Assembly (NCBI GenBank): GCA_002786205.1
Contig: PEQM01000024.1
Coordinates: 1-64,000 of the forward strand
DNA from: Legionella sp.
GTDB lineage: Bacteria; Pseudomonadota; Gammaproteobacteria; Legionellales; Legionellaceae
Direction: 5' to 3'
Length of the DNA: 64,000 nt
Below the pieces are notes generated by a model. It saw only the letters and a program-made list of their open reading frames with translations, was not told where the DNA came from and did no database searches. The translations under genes and the position numbers were made by a program. Each line of letters begins with the position of its first letter. Position 1 is the first letter of the stretch. Shown here piece by piece: positions 9,738 to 18,562 of this stretch.

Positions 9738-10451
9738 TTAAGGACGAAAACCGGGTTCCTGGTCAACTGAGGGCGATTCATAAGACAGCTGACTGTTGCT
9801 GGTTAAAAACTCACTAAACTGAGGCTTTAATTCATTAAAGCGCTTTTGTGTCAGTCGCTCACCGTCTGTATGGGTAAATTTTCCCTTCTGCTCTGCGTCT
9901 TGAATATAACCTTTTTCTGCTAACCATACAACAACAGCTTCTCTAAAATTCTTATTAAAAGAGTATTTGGGGTCATCTTTATTGAATAATTTTACTTCCA
10001 AAACATCTTCTTCATTCAAATTCACTTCCTGTATTAAAACAGGCAACATATCGTGTCCAGAATACTTCCCTTTGGAGGCTGGGCTTGTCAGCCATTTTTG
10101 TATTGGCAAAGTAAAATGCTCTTTTACCGTATTACCTAGGGCATCAGCCATTTTGCTATAAGTAGATAAAAGGTTTAGCATACACATTTTCCACTCGCTG
10201 TTATATGCTGCAGCTTCAGAACTGGCTGATCTTTTTGCTGCGCGATTCGATAACTCCCAATCGCTGATAGTTTCACCGGTCTCATCTTTCTTAAGACGTG
10301 AGTTTTTGTGTTTAACTAACGCATCATTATAGCGGGCCTCATGGGCATCGAGTTCTTTTTGCCAAATGGCTTCTCTGATGGCCTCTATTTTTCTCTTGTG
10401 TGTTTCTTTTACCTGGCTATCTAATTTGATTAACTCTTCTCTTGCAGACAT
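9738..10451 (-). CDS. Hypothetical protein downstream of lpxH
   Basis: Not recognised. The 237-aa protein is hydrophilic, with an N-terminal charged helical region (REELIKLDSQVKETHKRKIE) and no signal or membrane segment. The C-terminus is polar and acidic (SPSVDQEPGFRP). I place the start at 10451, two bases past the lpxH stop and with GGGAG about 9 bases upstream. An alternative in-frame start at 10481 would overlap lpxH. It is probably co-transcribed with minC and lpxH. It could be a Legionella-specific protein or effector, but no domain supports a function. Confidence 0.6.
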   Translation of the reverse strand: MSAREELIKLDSQVKETHKRKIEAIREAIWQKELDAHEARYNDALVKHKNSRLKKDETGETISDWELSNRAAKRSASSEAAAYNSEWKMCMLNLLSTYSKMADALGNTVKEHFTLPIQKWLTSPASKGKYSGHDMLPVLIQEVNLNEEDVLEVKLFNKDDPKYSFNKNFREAVVVWLAEKGYIQDAEQKGKFTHTDGERLTQKRFNELKPQFSEFLTSNSQLSYESPSVDQEPGFRP

Positions 10452-10452
10452 C

Positions 10453-11190
10453 TTATGATGCTCCCAACCAATTTCGTTCAAAATAAACCCCTACTGTTTC
10501 ATTGTAGCACAAAATCCATGGGATTACATCCCAGTCACTTAATACATATCGTCTTAAAAAAAGATCGTCTTTCTCGTAAGAACTCATACCAGGTTTATGT
10601 GTATGGCCATGAATAAGTAAAGAGGCCTTGTAATTTAACATGTCTTCAAGTACCGCATGCGGTGTTACCTCCATGATTTCAACCGGTTTGTTTCGAGTAG
10701 CCTGGCTTTTTTTTCTTATTTGACTAACCAACTTCAACCGAATAGCTAATGGCAGCTTTAAAAAAAACCAAATAAAAAATTTGTTTCTCGTCAAGCGGCG
10801 AAAGCGCTGATGCGCTATATCCTTGGTACAATATTGGTCGCCGTGGGCTAGCAAAACGGTTTGTTCTCCCAATGAGATAAGCGTTGGTTCTTTTAGTAAG
10901 CTCCATTGTGCCAAATGAGCAAAACGAACGCCGAGAAGAAAATCTCTATTCCCATGCATATAAAATACACGGATACCAGACTGCACTATTTCTCGACATC
11001 GACTGGCAATACCAATACTCCATTCATCAAGAGAATCATCACCAGCCCATACATGAAAAAAGTCACCTAAAATATAAATATTTTGAACTTTACTGTCTTT
11101 CGCCCACTGCAAAAAAGCAAAAAACAACTGATTAATATCATCACGCTCAGGATGCAGATGTAAGTCAGAGATAAATACGGCTTCTATCAT
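10453..11190 (-). CDS. lpxH: UDP-2,3-diacylglucosamine hydrolase LpxH
   Basis: Lipid A biosynthesis enzyme that cleaves UDP-diacylglucosamine to lipid X. Calcineurin-type metallophosphoesterase motifs are visible in order: ISDLHL, LGDFFHVWAGDD, MHGNRDFL, LLAHGDQYC and LIHGHTHKP. At 245 aa it matches E. coli LpxH (240). The start overlaps the minC stop (ATGA), so the two are translationally coupled. Confidence 0.94.
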   Translation of the reverse strand: MIEAVFISDLHLHPERDDINQLFFAFLQWAKDSKVQNIYILGDFFHVWAGDDSLDEWSIGIASRCREIVQSGIRVFYMHGNRDFLLGVRFAHLAQWSLLKEPTLISLGEQTVLLAHGDQYCTKDIAHQRFRRLTRNKFFIWFFLKLPLAIRLKLVSQIRKKSQATRNKPVEIMEVTPHAVLEDMLNYKASLLIHGHTHKPGMSSYEKDDLFLRRYVLSDWDVIPWILCYNETVGVYFERNWLGAS

Positions 11191-11891
11191 ATAGATTCAA
11201 TAACAATATGCTCGTTAGATAAATAAATTTGACAAGGACCATCCACTTTTTCTATGGCATCGCTCAGACGGTAAAATCCAGCAATTGAAACCAATTCGGC
11301 TTCTAATGAATGACAAAAAATACGCGCAGAAGTATCTCCGGAAATTCCAGCCAACGCTCTGCCTCTTAATGCGCCATACACATGAATATTGCCATCAGCC
11401 AATAGCTCAGCACCATGACTTACAGCGGAAGCAATAATTAAATCACAAGATTTACCTACAATTTGCTGCCCTGAACGCACAGGAGAAGTAATTAATTTAG
11501 ATTTGATATGAGTCGCTACGGGTTCACACGCGAGTTCTAAATTTCTGTCTTGTGCTTTGGAGGCGTTTAAAACAGCCAACCCAGAACATTGAGCTAATGT
11601 AGCATGTAAATGGCTGCCTCCTTGAATAGCAACAGGAATCATCCCTTGTTTTCTTGCTAGTTGGCAAAGAGCATGCAAATCAAATTCCTGATCAGCCATT
11701 AAAGACAAATCAAAAACAACTGGCGCATTTTCAAATAGCTTGGGGGCTTTGGTTACACTTTCTACTAGCTGCTGCTGAAATAATTCTTTATCATTACTCA
11801 ACACTTGCAAAACAGTAAAGGTATATAACCGGCCTTTTAGTTTAAATGCTTGAGTTTTTGCTATATTTTCACTCATTAGTAAGATATCCAT
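11187..11891 (-). CDS. minC: Septum site-determining protein MinC
   Basis: Inhibitor of FtsZ ring assembly away from mid-cell. The N-terminal domain (AFKLKGRLYTFTVLQVL) and the C-terminal beta-helix dimerisation/MinD-binding domain are present. The latter has SPVRSGQQI, GAELLADGNIHVYGALRGRALAG and SIAGFYRL. Length is 234 aa (231 in E. coli). A second ATG five codons in (11876) is an alternative start. minD and minE do not follow; lpxH does. Confidence 0.93.
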   Translation of the reverse strand: MDILLMSENIAKTQAFKLKGRLYTFTVLQVLSNDKELFQQQLVESVTKAPKLFENAPVVFDLSLMADQEFDLHALCQLARKQGMIPVAIQGGSHLHATLAQCSGLAVLNASKAQDRNLELACEPVATHIKSKLITSPVRSGQQIVGKSCDLIIASAVSHGAELLADGNIHVYGALRGRALAGISGDTSARIFCHSLEAELVSIAGFYRLSDAIEKVDGPCQIYLSNEHIVIESI

Positions 11892-11947
11892 AAACGATAT
11901 TTTTGTTTATACTAGCATGTGAAAACCAATAACAGAAGGATAAGAAA

Positions 11948-13627
11948 GTGGATAAAAGATGGTTTGAACAATATCAAGCAAACGTACCTCATGAAATTGA
12001 CCCTAATCGATATTTATCCCTTGTTGCCCTGTTTAATGAATCCTGCTGTCAATTTGCAGACAGAATAGCCTATACCAACATGGGCACATCAATAACTTAC
12101 GCACAATTGGATAAGCTTACTCAAGAATTTGCTGCTTACTTACAGCATATAGGATTAAAAAAAGGGGCGCGTGTAGCCATCATGATGCCTAACTTGCTGC
12201 AATATCCTGTTGCTTTATTTGCCATACTAAGAGCAGGTTATATTGTAGTAAATACTAATCCATTATATACCCGTGACGAAGTCATTCATCAAATGAATGA
12301 TTCCGGTGCAGAGGTTATTATTGTGCTGGCTAATTTTGCACCAACTGTTGCCAGCTCATTGCCTTCCATGCCAGCAGTCAAACAAGTGATAGTCACACAA
12401 ATTGGTGATTTATTTCCCCCACTCAAAAAAATGCTGGTTAATTTCGTAGTCAAATACATTAAAAAAATGGTCCCAGAGTATCACCTTGCTCAACAAATCT
12501 CATTCAATGAAGCATTGGAACTGGGCAGAAAAACCTCTTTTTTACCGGTAGAATTAACCCATCAAGATGTGGCTTTTTTACAATACACAGGTGGAACAAC
12601 GGGAGTTGCCAAAGGTGCGGTATTAACGCATGGCAATTTATTAGCTAATGTTCTGCAAGCATCATCCTGGATTGCGCCTTTGGGTGTCAATGAAAAAGAC
12701 ATTATTGTTACCGCATTACCGCTATACCATATCTTTTCTTTAACTGCCAACTGTCTGACTTTTTTGAAAGCTGGCGCACAAAATGTATTAATTACTAATC
12801 CTCGCGACTCCAATCGTTTTATTGATGAGATAAAAAATATTGGATTTACAGCGATGACAGGAGTCAACACACTATACAACATGCTATTAAATCATCCCCG
12901 TTTTAAAGAAGTCGATTTTAGCAAGTTAAAATTGTCTTTATCAGGCGGTATGGCACTACAAAAAAGCGTCTCTTTACGTTGGACTGAAATGACACACTCT
13001 AGAGTATTAGAAGCCTACGGTCTGACAGAAACCAGCCCTGCTGTTACTATCAACCCAATGTATCTTGAAGGATACAATGGCAGTATTGGCTTGCCTTTAC
13101 CATCTACAGAGGTGTCTATTCGTGATGATGAAAACAAGGAAGTCCCAATTGGAAACAGTGGAGAATTGTGTGTAAAAGGCCCTCAGGTCATGCCTTGCTA
13201 CTGGAATAGACCAGACGAGACACAATTAGTATTCACTCCGGATGGCTATTTAAAAACAGGCGACATAGCACGTATGGACGAAGAAGGATTTATTTACCTG
13301 GTTGATAGAAAAAAAGACATGATCGTTGTTTCTGGATTTAATGTTTATCCTAATGAAGTAGAACAAGTCATTGGAATGCATCCTGGCGTATTAGAGGTTG
13401 GTGTTGTTGGTGTGATGGACAATGAGTCTGGCGAGCGCGTTAAAGCCTGTATTGTAAAAAAAGATCCTGCTTTAACTCCTGAAGACATTAATCTTTACTG
13501 TAGAGCACACTTGGCCGCATATAAAGTGCCAAAGATTATTGAATTTTATGAAGAATTACCCAAAACCAATGTTGGTAAAATTTTGCGTCGTGCATTAAAG
13601 GAAGCGCATCAGTCAACCCCAGCCTGA
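11948..13627 (+). CDS. fadD: Long-chain fatty acid-CoA ligase FadD
   Basis: Activates long-chain fatty acids to acyl-CoA for beta-oxidation or lipid synthesis. AMP-forming synthetase motifs are visible: YTGGTTGVAKGAVLTHGN (P-loop), YGLTETSP, the fatty-acyl signature DGYLKTGDIA...DRKKDMIVVSGFNVYP, and the catalytic lysine region PKTNVGKILRR. Length is 559 aa (561 in E. coli). The start codon is GTG, with AGAAGGA about 9 bases upstream. It is a single-gene unit ending in a strong terminator. Confidence 0.94.
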   Translation: MDKRWFEQYQANVPHEIDPNRYLSLVALFNESCCQFADRIAYTNMGTSITYAQLDKLTQEFAAYLQHIGLKKGARVAIMMPNLLQYPVALFAILRAGYIVVNTNPLYTRDEVIHQMNDSGAEVIIVLANFAPTVASSLPSMPAVKQVIVTQIGDLFPPLKKMLVNFVVKYIKKMVPEYHLAQQISFNEALELGRKTSFLPVELTHQDVAFLQYTGGTTGVAKGAVLTHGNLLANVLQASSWIAPLGVNEKDIIVTALPLYHIFSLTANCLTFLKAGAQNVLITNPRDSNRFIDEIKNIGFTAMTGVNTLYNMLLNHPRFKEVDFSKLKLSLSGGMALQKSVSLRWTEMTHSRVLEAYGLTETSPAVTINPMYLEGYNGSIGLPLPSTEVSIRDDENKEVPIGNSGELCVKGPQVMPCYWNRPDETQLVFTPDGYLKTGDIARMDEEGFIYLVDRKKDMIVVSGFNVYPNEVEQVIGMHPGVLEVGVVGVMDNESGERVKACIVKKDPALTPEDINLYCRAHLAAYKVPKIIEFYEELPKTNVGKILRRALKEAHQSTPA

Positions 13628-13644
13628 ATAATTAGAGTGTGTTG

Positions 13645-13684
13645 ACAATTAAGCGGTGAATACTTCCCCGCTTAATTGTTTTTT
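13645..13684. terminator. Bidirectional rho-independent terminator fadD/pabB
   Basis: Perfect 12-bp stem ACAATTAAGCGG/CCGCTTAATTGT, 11-base loop, then six T on the plus strand. The pabB stop codon lies inside the right arm, so the hairpin also marks the end of pabB. Confidence 0.85.
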
Positions 13685-15045
13685 GATTGAAGTCCATTAA
13701 CAATAGCTTTTATTTTAATGAGGCATTCGTGGTATTCATCCCAAGCCTTAGAGTCAATTACTACTCCTCCACCAGCCGAAAAATGAAGTGTCTTGTCTCT
13801 TGCAGTGACGGTTCTAATGGCAATATTACTATCAAAGCGTCCATGTTGAGAAAAATACACTACTGCACCACAATACACACCTCGACCATGTTGTTCTAAC
13901 TCATTAATAATACGCATAGACTCAAGTTTAGGCGCACCAGTAATAGAGCCACCAGGGAATCCTGATAGAAAAATATCCAAGGGGTTATTATTCGTATCCA
14001 CTTCTGCTCGCACCTCACTGACCAAATGATGCACTGCATTGTAACTTTCCACAGCACAAAGCCTGGTCACCTCCACACTTCCTGTTTTAGCAATTTTACC
14101 TAAATCATTTCTTAATAAATCCACAATCATTACATTTTCAGCTTGATTTTTAGAGCACGAAAGTAATTGCTGTTTTAATCTTTCATCTTCATCCAAATCA
14201 GCAGAACGGCCTATCGTGCCTTTAATGGGAGAAGTGAGAAGCCTGCCTTTTTCATAAAGATAATAACGCTCAGGAGAAAAGCTTAAAATATCTGTTTCAT
14301 TAAAATGCAAGAATGCGGCAAAAGGAACAGGATTAATCTGGCTTACATTCCTGTAGGCAGCCCAAGCATCCCCCTCATAACCAACAGTAAAAGCTTGCGT
14401 AAAATTAACCTGGTAGCTTCGTCCTTTTTCTAATGATTCCTTGATACGATAAAAAGAATCGTAATAATAGCTTTCAGACATACCCTGTAAAATGGCGCTT
14501 GTCAGTTTAAATGATTTGTTGCTTTGCGGTTTATTCCATAACTCAATAATTTGCTGTAAATGCTGCGCGGTTACAGGCTGGGTATTGGCAGCATAGAGGT
14601 AGGTTTTTTTAAGCCAATGATCTGAAATGATAGCCCAATCATAAAACCCTAAATTCAATAAAGGCATGTTGGATAATCGCTCATTAACTTTTAGTGGAAT
14701 TCCAGCCAAAAGTGCCCCCAAATCATAAGTAATATAACCTATTGCACCACCTTGAAAAGGCAAAGAGTACGCGGAGGGTTTAGGGATTAGTTTTTCTCTT
14801 AATTGATTTAATTCTTTTTCCAAATCTGATGTATCAGATTGAATTACTACCTGCTCATAAGGGTAAGCCGAACAAATATCATACCGTCCTTTTTGTATGT
14901 CCGTGCTTTCTAATAAAACAAAACCTGGCAAATCAGACAATGCTTCATAATGAGCACGCAACACAGAATGATAACTTAGCTCGATCAATTGCTCCTGTTG
15001 CATCAAGTTTTTTTTAACTGAATCATCTTGCCCAGGTTTGCTCAT
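13672..15045 (-). CDS. pabB: Aminodeoxychorismate synthase component I
   Basis: Makes 4-amino-4-deoxychorismate for folate synthesis, normally with a glutaminase partner (PabA). Chorismate-binding motifs are visible: QVNFTQAF, SPIKGTIGR, NLGKIAKTGSVEV-type segments (here RNDLGKIAKTGSVEV) and GSITGAPKLESMRII. Length is 457 aa (453 in E. coli PabB). No trpG/pabA-like gene is adjacent. TrpE is unlikely because of the overall length and N-terminus. Confidence 0.9.
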   Translation of the reverse strand: MSKPGQDDSVKKNLMQQEQLIELSYHSVLRAHYEALSDLPGFVLLESTDIQKGRYDICSAYPYEQVVIQSDTSDLEKELNQLREKLIPKPSAYSLPFQGGAIGYITYDLGALLAGIPLKVNERLSNMPLLNLGFYDWAIISDHWLKKTYLYAANTQPVTAQHLQQIIELWNKPQSNKSFKLTSAILQGMSESYYYDSFYRIKESLEKGRSYQVNFTQAFTVGYEGDAWAAYRNVSQINPVPFAAFLHFNETDILSFSPERYYLYEKGRLLTSPIKGTIGRSADLDEDERLKQQLLSCSKNQAENVMIVDLLRNDLGKIAKTGSVEVTRLCAVESYNAVHHLVSEVRAEVDTNNNPLDIFLSGFPGGSITGAPKLESMRIINELEQHGRGVYCGAVVYFSQHGRFDSNIAIRTVTARDKTLHFSAGGGVVIDSKAWDEYHECLIKIKAIVNGLQSKNN

Positions 15046-15086
15046 GCCAACTGCCTTATTTAAAAAATAAAAGTTATTTTGTAACT

Positions 15087-15179
15087 ACTCACCACGTTTA
15101 CCAAAAAGCCATATTTAGCGCATCCTGATCTTAAATCCCACTTATCCTCTAGCGCATTCAAAATGAGATGAATAGATAC
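15087..15179 (+). repeat. Dispersed AT-rich intergenic repeat, copy 1 (longest)
   Basis: Its 5' half (15095-15124) matches the complement of 43402-43431 at 28 of 30 bases. Its 3' half (15154-15179) matches 40183-40208 and the complement of 45592-45617 over 26 bases. The shared 3' end is TGAATAGATAC. It lies between the divergent pabB and pdhA genes. Confidence 0.7.
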
Positions 15180-15282
15180 CTTATTTTAAAGTGAATCGCT
15201 ACGTAATTTAACCGTAATTTACTAGTTTTTAAATGAATTTATGAGTATCCTATTTCAAGGACTTGTTGACAAGGAACCTTGA

Positions 15283-16356
15283 ATGACAACAGTAGCACAA
15301 TTTGAAATAACCTATACCCAATTTTTAAATGAGCAAGGTGAATTGTTAGGCTTAAAGCCAGCAATAGCCGACGATCATGCCGCATTAAGAAAACTTTATG
15401 AAGTCATGGTATTAACGAGAAGCTTTGATAAAAAAGCCATCGCTTTACAGCGCACAGGGAAAATGGGTACTTATGCACCAATCAATGGCCAAGAGGCTAT
15501 CTCTACAGCCATTGGCCATGCCATGCGCAAAGAAGATGTCCTGGTGCCTTACTACAGAGATTATGGTGCGCAATTGCAACGCGGCGTTAAAATGTCCGAA
15601 ATTCTTGCCTTTTGGGGTGGCGATGAGCGCGGAAGCCAGTTTGAATGCAACTCCAAAGATTTACCCATTTGTGTTCCTATTGCCTCGCAGTGCTTGCATG
15701 CAGCAGGCATCGCCTTTGCCTTTAAATATAGAAAGCAAGCTTCTGTTGCCGTTGTTTGTATTGGTGAAGGTGGTACTTCTGAAGGTGATTTTTATGAAGC
15801 ACTTAATGTTGCTGGAGTGTGGAATTTACCCCTTGTTTTTGTGGTCAATAACAATCAGTGGGCTATCTCCGTTCCCAGAAACAAACAAACATCTACTCAA
15901 ACCATAGCACAAAAAGCGATTGCAGCAGGCATTACTGGCATGCAGGTCGATGGCAATGACATTTTGGCACTTCGCCAGATTATGGGTGATGCCATAGAAA
16001 ACGCACGTCAAGGAAAAGGACCTACCTTAATAGAAGGGCTTACATACCGTCTGTGTGATCATACCACAGCAGATGATGCCACCCGATATCAACCCAGCGC
16101 TGAAGTAGATACAGCCAAACCCAAAGAGCCAATTGCACGATTTAAACACTATCTAATGGAACAACAAATATGGACTGCTCAGGACGAAGAGGATTTGGTT
16201 ATTCGCTGCTCAGAGCAGATAGAAGAAGCGGTCGATGAGTACTTAAACAAAGAGCCACAGCCTGTCAGTAGTATTTTTGATTATCATTATGCACAATTGC
16301 CAGAATATCTTATTGAGCAACGCGCTCTGGCTATAGAGGAAGCGGATTATGCCTGA
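15283..16356 (+). CDS. pdhA: Pyruvate dehydrogenase E1 component, alpha subunit
   Basis: Thiamine-diphosphate-dependent E1alpha subunit of a 2-oxoacid dehydrogenase of the heterotetrameric type. The ThDP-binding motif is visible (CIGEGGTSEGDFYEALNVAGVWNLPLVFVVNNN), and the YRDYG region follows MGTYAPINGQEA. Length (357 aa) is usual. AAGGA precedes the ATG. The end overlaps pdhB by 8 bases. Branched-chain 2-oxoacid specificity cannot be excluded from sequence alone. Confidence 0.9.
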   Translation: MTTVAQFEITYTQFLNEQGELLGLKPAIADDHAALRKLYEVMVLTRSFDKKAIALQRTGKMGTYAPINGQEAISTAIGHAMRKEDVLVPYYRDYGAQLQRGVKMSEILAFWGGDERGSQFECNSKDLPICVPIASQCLHAAGIAFAFKYRKQASVAVVCIGEGGTSEGDFYEALNVAGVWNLPLVFVVNNNQWAISVPRNKQTSTQTIAQKAIAAGITGMQVDGNDILALRQIMGDAIENARQGKGPTLIEGLTYRLCDHTTADDATRYQPSAEVDTAKPKEPIARFKHYLMEQQIWTAQDEEDLVIRCSEQIEEAVDEYLNKEPQPVSSIFDYHYAQLPEYLIEQRALAIEEADYA

Positions 16357-17326
16357 CATTACCTTAATTGAAGCAGTTACTCAAGCATTGGCTTATGAAT
16401 TAGAACATGATGACAATGTGGTTGTTTTTGGTGAAGATGTTGGAAAAAATGGCGGTGTTTTTCGTGCTACAGCAGGATTACAAGAGCGTTTTGGTGAGCA
16501 TCGAGTATTCGATACACCTTTAGCGGAATCAATGATTGCAGGAATTGCTGTTGGCATGTCTACTCAAGGCATTAAGCCTGTTGCTGAATTTCAATTTATG
16601 GGATTTATTTATCCTGCAATGAACCAGATTATTTCACATGCAGCACGAATGCGAAATCGCACTCGAGGTCGTTTACACTGCCCTATTGTTTTTCGAGCGC
16701 CCTTTGGCGGAGGAATTCGTGCCCCAGAACATCATTCCGAGAGCACTGAAGCATTATTTGCTCATATCCCTGGATTACAAGTAGTTATTCCCTCTTCACC
16801 CAAACGCGCTTATGGACTATTACTTGCAGCGATGCGAAATCCTGATCCTGTTATTTTTTTAGAGCCAAAACGAATTTATCGCCTGGTGAAACAACCGGTG
16901 GCTGATAATGGTCAGGCACTTCCTTTGGGGCAATGCTTTACCTTACAAACAGGTGATGATTTAACTTTGGTTAGCTGGGGAGCAAGTATGCATGAAACAT
17001 TGCAAGCGGCCAAACAATTGGCTACGGAAGGCATTACATGTGATGTTATCGATGTAGCAACCATTAAGCCTTTGGACATTAATACCATACTAGCCTCTGT
17101 AGAAAAAACCGGGCGCTGTGTTATTGTGCATGAGGGTGCACGAACTTGTGGCGTTGGCGCTGAAATCTCTGCACAAATTATGGAGCATTGTATGGCAGAT
17201 TTAATTGCCCCTGTTCAACGTGTCACGGGCTTTGATACGGTTATGCCCTACTTTCAACTTGAAAAACAATACATTCCCAGTATCGCGCGTATTAAAAATG
17301 CCGTAATGAATATAATGGAGTGCTAA
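16349..17326 (+). CDS. pdhB: Pyruvate dehydrogenase E1 component, beta subunit
   Basis: E1beta subunit, which forms the active site with E1alpha. Typical segments are EDVGKNGGVFRATAGL, DTPLAESMIAGIAVG, EFQFMGFIYPAMNQI and HHSESTEALFAHIPGL. The C-terminal transketolase domain follows (VEKTGRCVIVHEG). Length is 325 aa. It overlaps pdhA and is followed at once by the E2 gene, so the three form one operon. Confidence 0.92.
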   Translation: MPDITLIEAVTQALAYELEHDDNVVVFGEDVGKNGGVFRATAGLQERFGEHRVFDTPLAESMIAGIAVGMSTQGIKPVAEFQFMGFIYPAMNQIISHAARMRNRTRGRLHCPIVFRAPFGGGIRAPEHHSESTEALFAHIPGLQVVIPSSPKRAYGLLLAAMRNPDPVIFLEPKRIYRLVKQPVADNGQALPLGQCFTLQTGDDLTLVSWGASMHETLQAAKQLATEGITCDVIDVATIKPLDINTILASVEKTGRCVIVHEGARTCGVGAEISAQIMEHCMADLIAPVQRVTGFDTVMPYFQLEKQYIPSIARIKNAVMNIMEC

Positions 17327-18439
17327 ATGAATATTTTTAAATTACCTGATCTGGGCGAAGGATTGCCTGATGCTGAAATTCATGAATGGTTTGTAAAAGT
17401 AGGCGATACAGTAAAAGCAGACCAACCTTTGGTCGCTATGGAAACAGCCAAAGCCGTAGTCGATGTCCCCTGTCCTCAATCCGGGGTCATTAGCCAATTG
17501 TATGGCAAACCTGGCGATATGATCAAAACAGGTGATCCCCTGGTTGCTTTTGCTGCTGAAGAAATGAAATCAGCAGACAAAGGTACTGTCGTAGGCCACT
17601 TAGAAGAAAGCAATGATCTTTCTGAAGATCACTTTACTATAGGTCTTCAGAATAATACGTCTCGAATCAAAGCAACTGCTGCTGTTAAAATGCTTGCTAA
17701 AAAGCTAGGCGTTGACTTAAAGACAGTTCATGCAACAGGAGAACATGGCGTTATTACTCAGCACGATGTAAAAGCGCAAGCAGAAAAAAATGCAAAGCCG
17801 CCTGTGGGTTTTGAGCCACTCAAAGGTGTCAGGCGCGCTATGCTGCACAGTATGGTACATTCGCACACCGAAGTTGTGCCTGTTAGCATTTTTGATGAGG
17901 TTGATATTCATGCATGGCCAGAAGGCACGGACATCACTGCGCGCTTGATTCGCGCCATAGTCGAAGCTTGTAAAGCAGAACCTGCATTAAATGCCTGGTT
18001 TAATACACAACATTCTGCCCGTCAATGTTTTGAAGCAGTCCATCTGGGGATTGCCATGGATACAGAAGAAGGTTTATTTGTACCTGTAATCCATGATGCA
18101 GGCAAACATTCTCTTCATGAACTAAGGCTTGTCATTAATGAATTTAAACAATCCGTGCACGATCGCTCTATCGCAGCTGATAAATTAAAAGGTGCTACCA
18201 TCACTTTATCTAATTTTGGTAAATTTTCTGGTCGCTTTGCCAGCCCTATTATTGTTCCCCCGACAGTATGTATTGTTGCTGTTGGAAAGCTATACCAGGC
18301 TGTTGTGCATTCAAATGGTTCAATTGAGGCCCACAATACGCTGCCCCTGTCATTAAGCTTCGATCACAGAGCAGTTACAGGAGGAGAGGCTACTCGTTTT
18401 CTGGGTAAAATGATTGAGTCGCTAAAGCAAGAGAAATAA
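17327..18439 (+). CDS. pdhC: Dihydrolipoamide acetyltransferase E2 (single lipoyl domain)
   Basis: E2 core of the dehydrogenase complex. It has one lipoyl domain (residues 1-80, lipoylated Lys in METAKAVVDV), a peripheral subunit-binding domain (KATAAVKMLAKKLGVDL...GEHGVITQHDV) and a catalytic acyltransferase domain ending SLSFDHRAVTGGEATRFL. The catalytic His is in DHRAVTG rather than the commoner DHRxxDG. Length is 370 aa. The ATG follows the pdhB stop directly. No E3 (lpd) gene is adjacent. Confidence 0.92.
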   Translation: MNIFKLPDLGEGLPDAEIHEWFVKVGDTVKADQPLVAMETAKAVVDVPCPQSGVISQLYGKPGDMIKTGDPLVAFAAEEMKSADKGTVVGHLEESNDLSEDHFTIGLQNNTSRIKATAAVKMLAKKLGVDLKTVHATGEHGVITQHDVKAQAEKNAKPPVGFEPLKGVRRAMLHSMVHSHTEVVPVSIFDEVDIHAWPEGTDITARLIRAIVEACKAEPALNAWFNTQHSARQCFEAVHLGIAMDTEEGLFVPVIHDAGKHSLHELRLVINEFKQSVHDRSIAADKLKGATITLSNFGKFSGRFASPIIVPPTVCIVAVGKLYQAVVHSNGSIEAHNTLPLSLSFDHRAVTGGEATRFLGKMIESLKQEK

Positions 18440-18445
18440 CATCGT

Positions 18446-18485
18446 TCCGTACACGATAACACGATAACACGATATCATGTACGGA
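18446..18485 (+). repeat. Hairpin enclosing three ACACGATA tandem repeats
   Basis: An 8-bp perfect inverted repeat (TCCGTACA/TGTACGGA) encloses three head-to-tail copies of ACACGATA at 18451-18474. It starts seven bases after the pdhC stop. It may act as a transcript end, though no T-tract follows. Confidence 0.6.
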
Positions 18486-18562
18486 GATAACTTACGCATC
18501 ATCTTGCGGGCAAGAAAAAGTTCCAGTAGAATTCCGAGCTATTTTTTGCCTCATCTGCTCTT

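Noticed and set aside
15257-15284. Inverted TCAAGG/CCTTGA around the pdhA ribosome site
   Set aside because: Only six bases per arm; could be chance, and the sequence is explained by the ribosome site and start.
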